From Bacillus sp. AFS037270 (lineage in GTDB: Bacteria; Bacillota; Bacilli; Bacillales_B; DSM-18226), in NCBI RefSeq assembly GCF_002585305.1, contig NZ_NUNF01000074.1, positions 1 to 5,793 of the forward strand: 5,793 bases of DNA, written 5' to 3'. Of this stretch, positions 1-4,377 are shown in pieces. The first letter of the stretch is position 1. Each line of letters begins with the position of its first letter. The notes beneath the pieces were generated by a model, which was not told where the DNA came from, made no database searches, and worked only from the letters and a program-made list of their open reading frames with translations. Made by a program: the position numbers and the translations under genes.

Positions 1-750
1 ACGGATCTTTCCAGTTGTCACCTTCCAGCTTTCATCGGTTTTAATGATTTCTTTTGTTCCATCAGAATAAGTAATATGAAACTCAGCTAAAGCAGCGACA
101 CGGTCTCCATAAATATTTGGTGTCATAGCAAAGCCAAAGATCCCTTTATACCAGCCGTTTCCAACTGTTATTTCAATCTTATTTTGCTTTTGGAGCATTT
201 TATCTGCTTGATAGGTCTGGTATTGCAGTCGTTTTTTATAATTGGTCCAACCCGGTGCAAAAAAAGTGTCTCCCACTTTTTCTCCATTAATTTTAATTTC
301 ATATACTCCTAAAGCAGTAGCATAAACTCGGACTTTCGCAATCTCTTTTTCGACCTCAAATTCCTTGACAAAAACAGGACATGCCGTTTCTTCAGATGGG
401 AATTCATGTGTAATAAATTCAGCACTAAAGTTTGTTCCATTTAATAATCCTGTTTCAAAACTTCCTTGTACCAATGCCTGATTTCCTTTGTTATCCCAAA
501 CCTCAACCGTAACCTCGTACAAGGTAGAGGCTTCAAGGTGAAGTCCCTCATAACTAATTAGTACAGAGTCGCTACTATCCCTTTTGCCGGTTTCCCAAAC
601 TACCTTTCCCTCTTCTGTTACTATAATTTGATAAGCAGTCTGTAAAACATTCTCCTCTTGTGAAACCAATTTCCAGGAAAAACGCGGTTTACTAACATCT
701 ATTCCAACTGGATTCTCTTGGTATTCTATACGAAAATCTTTTAAGATCAT
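1..750 (-). CDS. Alpha-L-rhamnosidase (GH78), N-terminal part, cut by left edge
   Basis: This is the first 250 codons of a GH78 alpha-L-rhamnosidase, which hydrolyses terminal alpha-L-rhamnose from oligosaccharides and glycosides. The frame is open to the window edge. It begins MILKDFRIEYQENPVGIDVS and continues PRFSWKL, the typical opening of bacterial GH78 proteins. An Ig-like beta domain fills about residues 1-110. The rhamnosidase N-terminal lectin-like domain follows, with the family-typical segments YEIKINGEKVGD, FFAPGWTNYKKRLQYQTY and GNGWYKGIFGF, up to TDESWKV near the cut. The catalytic (alpha/alpha)6 barrel would lie to the left. There is no signal peptide, so it is probably cytoplasmic. 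Start: the ATG at 750 matches the family. An in-frame ATG at 765 would add five residues (MGCDY) and follows an in-frame TGA. Neither has a clear ribosome binding site. It has its own upstream region and is separated from the GH3 gene by a terminator. Confidence 0.9.
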   Translation of the reverse strand, partial: MILKDFRIEYQENPVGIDVSKPRFSWKLVSQEENVLQTAYQIIVTEEGKVVWETGKRDSSDSVLISYEGLHLEASTLYEVTVEVWDNKGNQALVQGSFETGLLNGTNFSAEFITHEFPSEETACPVFVKEFEVEKEIAKVRVYATALGVYEIKINGEKVGDTFFAPGWTNYKKRLQYQTYQADKMLQKQNKIEITVGNGWYKGIFGFAMTPNIYGDRVAALAEFHITYSDGTKEIIKTDESWKVTTGKIR

Positions 751-874
751 ATAATCACAACCCATTTTATAAATTATTTTTCATTTATTCTTAAGTCTTT
801 ATCCAATTAACTAAATACGCAATTTTTGCCTCAATTTGGCTATTTATACTTATTTTTTTAATTCTCTTAGATTT

Positions 875-882
875 CCTCCTTT
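875..882 (-). promoter_or_regulatory. Orphan consensus ribosome binding site (AAAGGAGG)
   Basis: The minus strand reads AAAGGAGG, a near-perfect Shine-Dalgarno sequence, but no ATG, GTG or TTG follows at a usable distance. Six bases downstream, where a start would be expected, is AAG (868-866). It opens 25 codons ending at TAA (793-791), reading KRIKKISINSQIEAKIAYLV and then NWIKT. One base change (ATG to AAG) would explain a lost start. The short peptide is not recognised. The site is about 125 bases from the rhamnosidase ATG, too far to serve it. Confidence 0.4.
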
Positions 883-913
883 GTGTGAAACTTATAATTT
901 AATTTTATTTTGT

Positions 914-928
914 TTGGAAGCGTTTTTG
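914..928 (+). promoter_or_regulatory. CcpA cre-like site
   Basis: TTGGAAGCGTTTTTG fits the catabolite-responsive element consensus WTGNAANCGNWNNCW at all positions except the last two (C to T, W to G). On the minus strand the box reads CAAAAACGCTTCCAA. It lies about 165 bases upstream of the rhamnosidase ATG, in the region expected to hold that gene's promoter, so carbon catabolite repression by CcpA or control by another LacI-family regulator is plausible. The consensus is established; its use here is inferred. Confidence 0.5.
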
Positions 929-948
929 TATCAAGATTTATACAAAAA
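923..948. repeat. Perfect 9-bp inverted repeat overlapping the cre-like box
   Basis: TTTTTGTAT (923-931) is repeated as ATACAAAAA (940-948) around an 8-base spacer. The left arm shares six bases with the cre-like box. It has no G+C-rich stem, so it is more likely a protein-binding site upstream of the rhamnosidase gene than an RNA hairpin. In such A+T-rich DNA a chance repeat is possible. Confidence 0.5.
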
Positions 949-1020
949 TAGTAATATATGAATCTTTTAATTAAATTAATTTAGCAATAGAAATTTATTT
1001 AAAGAATATCACTAGGTATC

Positions 1021-1065
1021 AATAAAAAAGAGAACATTTTAGAAATCAATCCAAATGTTCTCTTT
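1021..1065 (-). terminator. Intrinsic (rho-independent) terminator
   Basis: Read on the minus strand, a perfect 13-bp stem (AAAGAGAACATTT, loop of 13 bases, AAATGTTCTCTTT) is followed by further T residues, giving CTTTTTTATT at the end. The arms are 1053-1065 and 1027-1039. It lies 176 bases after the GH3 stop and just after the GPH transporter remnant, so it ends transcription of the GH78-MFS remnant-GH3 unit. On the plus strand the tail is poor (CTCTTTCGTG), so it probably works mainly in one direction. Confidence 0.85.
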
Positions 1066-1081
1066 CGTGTTGACTTTACTA

Positions 1082-1240
1082 TTAATTAATTTTTTTGCTT
1101 TTTCTATCCTCTAACTCTTTTACAATCTGCGGATATTTCCCATCTAAATCATACTTTTGAAGAAGCACATAAGTGATGACTTGCAAAGCAAATGGAAGAT
1201 ATATAGTTAGTACTAAACGACAAATAGCTGGTTCTCTTTA
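1082..1240 (-). pseudogene. C-terminal remnant of a GPH-family sugar:cation symporter
   Basis: Directly after the GH3 stop, in the same reading frame, 52 codons remain open to TAA (1084-1082). They read REPAICRLVLTIYLPFALQV, then ITYVLLQKYDLDGKYPQI, then VKELEDRKSKKIN. A hydrophobic helix followed by a Y-x-L-x-x-KYPQIVKELE-R tail is the characteristic end of glycoside-pentoside-hexuronide:cation symporters (the MelB/UidB/YicJ group), which have about 450 residues. The rest of the gene is missing and there is no start codon or ribosome binding site, so this is a 5'-truncated relic. The family call rests on pattern recognition of a short tail. The intact gene would have been a sugar importer working with the neighbouring glycosidases. 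Confidence 0.72.
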
Positions 1241-3448
1241 TTACCCTACTAATTCAAAAGTTGCTACTTTCAAATCTTTTGAGTTAGTTCCTATATAAAC
1301 TTTAAACTCCCCTTCCTCAGCTCTGAAGTCTAAATCAGAGGTGTAATATTTCAAATCGTTTTCTGTTATGGTAAATGTTACTTTCGTGCTTTCACCTGGA
1401 TTCAAGTATATCTTTTTAAATCCTTTTAGTTCTTTAACAGGACGTACAACACTCCCGTATAGATCTTGAATATAAAGTTGTACGACTTCCTCACCTGAAT
1501 TACCGCCTGTATTGGTGACAATAATACTTGCATTGATTTGATCTTCTTTAGCCATTGTTGTCTTATCCAAATAAATATCGGAATAGGTAAAGGTCGTATA
1601 ACTCAATCCGTAACCAAATGGATAAAGTGGTTCATTTGGACCGTCTAGATACTTTGATATATATTTCTCATTTTGATTTTTCTTTGTTAATGGTCTGCCA
1701 GTTTTATAGTGATTGTAATAAACAGGTACCTGTCCAGTTTTGTATGGAAAACCCATTGTTAGCTTTCCAGAAGGATTATAATCCCCAAATAGTACATCGG
1801 CAATCGCATGACCTGCTTCTGACCCTAAGAACCAAGTTTCAACAATAGCATCAACGTTTTCATTGAACCAATCTAGAACTAATGGGCGTCCATTTGTCAA
1901 AACAAGGACAGTAGGCTTGCCCAATTTGACAACTTCCTCTGCTAATCTTCGTTGAACTTCAGGAAGTTCAATGTCCATTCTTGAAGCCGCCTCACCTGAC
2001 ATTTCACTGTTTTCGCCTAAAGCAAGTAGCACAATATCAGCTTGTTTTGCCTGCAGAAGTGCTTCCTCGTAACCTCCATCTATTTCACCATCAACTTTAC
2101 TTCCCTCTGCATAAAATAGATTGTTCTTGTTGACAGCTTTTTCTTTTAAACCTTCCAATAAAGTCACTGTTTTATCACCGTACCTAGAAAATTGCCAAGG
2201 ACCTAATAAATCTTTGCTGTTAGCAAACGGTCCGATTACCGCAATCTTAGGGTTTTGTTTATCTAAAGGAAGAACTCTATTATTCTTTAATAGGACAATG
2301 GACTTTTTAGCAAGTTCTCGGCTTTCTTTGAGATGCTTCTGACAAAAATGATATTCCTCTTCTTTGTCTGGTCTAATATAACGGAAAGGATCGTCCATAA
2401 TCCCTATCTTAAATTTATAGGTAAGAATCCTTTTTACGGCTTCGTCTAATTGACTTTCTTGAAGCCTTCCTTCTTCAATAAGTCCAGGAATAACCTTTGA
2501 ATAAGTAGTAGTGACCATTTCAATATCCATGGAGGCATCAACAGCCATTTTAGCCGCATCTTTTTGATCCCTAGCAGCGCCATGAATGGCAATTTCGTCA
2601 ACAGCTCCATAGTCGGAAATCAAAATACCGTTAAAACCAAGTTCATTCCGCAACAAATCCTTCAATATAGCTTTGTTCCCTGCAACTGGGATTCCCTGAT
2701 AAACATTGAACGAATTCATTACTGAACCTGCCCCAGCCTCGATTCCTGCTTTAAAAGGCGGTAGAAAGACGTTTCTTAATGTGCCTTCAGATATGTCCAC
2801 TGTGTTATAGTCCCGTCCACCTTCTGCAGCACCATAAGCAATAAAGTGTTTCAAACATGCGATGATCGTTTCTTCACTTATTAAGCTATCTCCTTGGAAT
2901 CCCTCAACCTGAGCTTTTGCAATTAATGATCCCAAGTATGGGTCTTCACCAGCACCTTCTACCACTCTTCCCCATCTGGCGTCTCGTGTTACGTCCACCA
3001 TGGGCCCATGATTGTACGTAATGCCAGATGCGGACGCCTCCTTTGCAGCAATAGCGCATGCTCTTTTGATTCCTTCAATATCCCAGCTACAGGACCAAGC
3101 CAGCGGGACAGGAAAAACAGTTTGATGACCATGTATAATGTCACCGTTAAAAAGTAATGGAATCGCTAAACGTGATTGTTCTACAGCAATTTTTTGCAAC
3201 TCAAAAACTCGATTAATATCAAAAGCACCTAAAATCGAACCAGCTTTTCCCTCAGCTACTAACTTTTCCGCAGGCTCAGACTCGACATCTCCTCCGAAAG
3301 AGAAATTAGATGCCAAACACTGGCTCATTTGACCAATTTTCTCGCGGACGGTCATGTTTTTCACAAGTCGATCCACTTCTTGTTGAATTTCCTCCTCTGT
3401 CCGTTCGACAATGGAATTAGACTTTCGGTGATTTTTTACTTCGTTCAT
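1241..3448 (-). CDS. GH3 beta-glucosidase (BglX-like), catalytic and C-terminal domains
   Basis: A 735-residue glycoside hydrolase family 3 enzyme that removes terminal beta-D-glucose (possibly beta-xylose) with retention. The (beta/alpha)8 domain covers about residues 20-350, with the substrate-binding NGDIIHGH (101-108), GRVVEGAGEDP (160-170) and KHF (200-202). The nucleophile is Asp279 in ILISDYGAVDE. The second alpha/beta domain covers about 375-600 and contains LGENSEMSGEAASR, with Glu486 as the probable acid/base. A fibronectin III-like domain (about 615-735) ends in EFKVYIGTNS. All key residues are present. There is no signal peptide, so it is cytoplasmic. The ATG at 3448 is a doubtful start: the nearest purine-rich stretch (AGGGAGAGGGG, 3480-3470) is 21 bases away, and the frame stays open upstream to 3694. 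The gene probably started at 3762 (see the 3449-3762 entry). It ends with a double stop (TAA TAA), followed by the GPH remnant and a terminator. Confidence 0.93.
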   Translation of the reverse strand: MNEVKNHRKSNSIVERTEEEIQQEVDRLVKNMTVREKIGQMSQCLASNFSFGGDVESEPAEKLVAEGKAGSILGAFDINRVFELQKIAVEQSRLAIPLLFNGDIIHGHQTVFPVPLAWSCSWDIEGIKRACAIAAKEASASGITYNHGPMVDVTRDARWGRVVEGAGEDPYLGSLIAKAQVEGFQGDSLISEETIIACLKHFIAYGAAEGGRDYNTVDISEGTLRNVFLPPFKAGIEAGAGSVMNSFNVYQGIPVAGNKAILKDLLRNELGFNGILISDYGAVDEIAIHGAARDQKDAAKMAVDASMDIEMVTTTYSKVIPGLIEEGRLQESQLDEAVKRILTYKFKIGIMDDPFRYIRPDKEEEYHFCQKHLKESRELAKKSIVLLKNNRVLPLDKQNPKIAVIGPFANSKDLLGPWQFSRYGDKTVTLLEGLKEKAVNKNNLFYAEGSKVDGEIDGGYEEALLQAKQADIVLLALGENSEMSGEAASRMDIELPEVQRRLAEEVVKLGKPTVLVLTNGRPLVLDWFNENVDAIVETWFLGSEAGHAIADVLFGDYNPSGKLTMGFPYKTGQVPVYYNHYKTGRPLTKKNQNEKYISKYLDGPNEPLYPFGYGLSYTTFTYSDIYLDKTTMAKEDQINASIIVTNTGGNSGEEVVQLYIQDLYGSVVRPVKELKGFKKIYLNPGESTKVTFTITENDLKYYTSDLDFRAEEGEFKVYIGTNSKDLKVATFELVG

Positions 3449-3762
3449 TAATGCTTGAGCTAAAGATATCCCCTCTCCCTTTTGCCCTTCAATTGGTAGA
3501 ATGCCAAAAGGTTGAAGATTAATCGAACCATTAAAAGAGTCTTCTTCAAAGGTAAGAGTAATCTCTGCAACACCTTCTGATAAAAGAATGTACTTTCCTT
3601 TAGCTCGAAGCTGTTCTCCTTCAACGATTACGGATTCAAATTGAATGTTTAACTGAGTAGGCTCTTTAACGCTGAAAGTATATTGTTCTTTTTTTCAATA
3701 ATAAAAACAAATTTCATTTTTGCAAATGGGGTTTGTAATATTGCATTCCAGGTACCTAGCAT
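3449..3762 (-). pseudogene. N-terminal extension of the GH3 gene, split by a -1 frame change
   Basis: The ATG at 3762 has an AGGAG seven bases upstream and starts MLGTWNAILQTPFAKMKFVF, then IIEKK. That frame ends at TAA (3651-3649) after 37 codons. From 3688 the GH3 frame takes over sensibly: EQYTFSVKEPTQLNIQFESV, then IVEGEQLRAKGKYILL, through LTFEEDSFNGSINLQPFGIL and PIEGQKGEGISLAQAL, running without a stop into MNEVKN of the GH3 protein. Joined, this gives a 105-residue beta-rich domain and an 840-residue enzyme. The frames differ by one base at a run of seven A (3695-3689). I do not recognise the domain. As written it is broken unless ribosomes shift frame, which the A_AAA_AAG motif there would allow. 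A one-base deletion or a sequencing error is the simpler reading. Confidence 0.7.
3688..3694 (-). other. Slippery heptamer A_AAA_AAG in the -1 frameshift phase
   Basis: Counting from the ATG at 3762, the codons here are GAA AAA AAG AAC, so the heptamer A AAA AAG sits exactly in the X_XXY_YYZ phase. This is the heptamer used by E. coli dnaX and some IS elements. A -1 slip makes the next codons GAA CAA TAT ACT, the GH3 frame. I see no Shine-Dalgarno-like stimulator just upstream and only weak pairings downstream (CTTT with AAAG, GAG with CTC), so functional frameshifting is not established. Confidence 0.4.
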
Positions 3763-3769
3763 TTCCTAA

Positions 3770-3774
3770 CTCCT
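3770..3774 (-). promoter_or_regulatory. Ribosome binding site for the ATG at 3762
   Basis: AGGAG followed by seven bases (TTAGGAA) and ATG is a standard Bacillales initiation signal. It is the only good one near the GH3 gene and argues that translation begins at 3762 rather than at the internal ATG at 3448. Confidence 0.75.
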
Positions 3775-3795
3775 ATCCTATTTGAAATAAATTTA

Positions 3796-3810
3796 AAACC
3801 GAAGCGGTTT
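3796..3810. promoter_or_regulatory. Perfect palindrome, candidate operator of the GH3 gene
   Basis: AAACCG (3796-3801) and CGGTTT (3805-3810) form a perfect inverted repeat around three bases. It lies 34 bases upstream of the GH3 ATG at 3762 and about 30 bases downstream of the candidate -10 box, where a repressor would block transcription. CG-containing palindromes of this kind are typical LacI-family operators. A short hairpin with a T-rich tail, ending the MFS remnant transcript, is the alternative; the stem is only 6 bp with a three-base loop, so I favour the operator. Confidence 0.45.
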
Positions 3811-3840
3811 AGTTTTAATAAAAGGTAACTTTTAGATTTT

Positions 3841-3871
3841 ATATTACTTCTAGTTTGATCTTTTAATTCAA
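3841..3871 (-). promoter_or_regulatory. Possible sigma-A promoter for the GH3 gene
   Basis: On the minus strand, TTGAAT (3871-3866) and TAATAT (3846-3841) resemble -35 and -10 boxes with a 19-base spacer, slightly longer than the ideal 17. They overlap the last codons of the MFS remnant and precede the palindrome and ribosome binding site. Chance matches are common in DNA this A+T-rich. Confidence 0.3.
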
Positions 3872-4353
3872 TTGCTCCTTTTTTTCAAATGACATTTCTA
3901 GAACTGTTAGGACGGCAATTGAGCCCACTATCCTAAGTATGCCGAGGATAAAAAACGCTGCCTCATACCCGCCTAGTCCAAGAAATAACGGCATTATCGC
4001 TGGAACAATAAATTAGGAAAATTGTTCCCAATATTCAATATACCAAGATTCTTTGCAGCATCTTCCTGGTTTGGAAGAACTCGTGTTAGAAGAACCATAT
4101 CTATTCAAAAAAAGACACCTGTGCAAATGGCTGAAACGATATCTAAAATTAGATAGATTGTAAAATTGGAGGTAAAAACCCTAGTAAATCAAAGCCGTTC
4201 TCATTAAAATACCCGCTCCGATAACAAATGGTTTCAGGCGTTTGAAAAAGTTGGATACAAACCCTCCAACTATACTAAATAGAAAAGATAATAGTGTACC
4301 AATTGACGTTAGAAGCGCCATTTTCCTTTTGCTACAACATATCGACCAACAAT
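3863..4353 (-). pseudogene. Decayed C-terminal half of an MFS sugar transporter
   Basis: Pieces of a major facilitator superfamily permease can be read across changing frames. They are IVGRYVVAKGK (4353-4321), then MALLTSIGTLLSFLFSIVGG with FVSNFFKRLKPFVIGAGILM up to an in-frame TAG (4183-4181). After further shifts come LILDIVSAICTGVFF, a TGA (4107-4105), and IDMVLLTRVLPNQEDAAKNL with GILNIGNNFPNL. After one more shift near 4010 come IVPAIMPLFLGLGGYEAAFF and ILGILRIVGSIAVLT, ending EKKEQLN and TAA (3865-3863). The order and character match the last six helices of an MFS drug/sugar permease, including the cytoplasmic LP-x-x-EDAAKNLG loop. The first half is absent: the remnant begins about 25 bases after the rhamnosidase stop. 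With at least two stops and several frameshifts, it cannot make a transporter. Confidence 0.82.
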
Positions 4354-4377
4354 CAACAATCTGTTTGATAATCTTTT

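Larger units (their letters stand above)
751..1020. other. Gene-free A+T-rich intergenic/regulatory stretch
   Basis: About 270 bases between the GH78 start and the upstream terminator, with no recognisable gene on either strand. It is very A+T-rich. It contains a cre-like box, a 9-bp inverted repeat and a consensus Shine-Dalgarno sequence with no start codon (each listed separately). On the minus strand there are TTGATA-like and TAAAAT-like hexamers around the cre box, but their spacing is not good enough to call a promoter. It should hold the promoter of the left rhamnosidase gene, because the terminator at 1021-1065 isolates that gene from the GH3 gene. Confidence 0.6.

Noticed and set aside
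1618..3332. Three plus-strand open stretches of 64-76 codons (1618-1848, 2121-2342, 3138-3332)
   Set aside because: They lie antisense inside the GH3 coding region, which has all its conserved motifs; they have no recognisable protein content.
3645..3687. A stimulatory RNA structure downstream of the slippery heptamer
   Set aside because: Only 3-4 bp pairings (CTTT/AAAG, GAG/CTC) are visible; too weak to call a hairpin or pseudoknot.
4181..4321. A 46-codon open stretch from ATG 4321 to TAG 4183-4181 as a small membrane protein gene
   Set aside because: Its sequence is the middle of an MFS permease that continues in other frames on both sides, so it is a piece of the pseudogene.
4354..4377. 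A terminator right after the right rhamnosidase stop
   Set aside because: No inverted repeat followed by a T run is visible between the stop and the MFS remnant.
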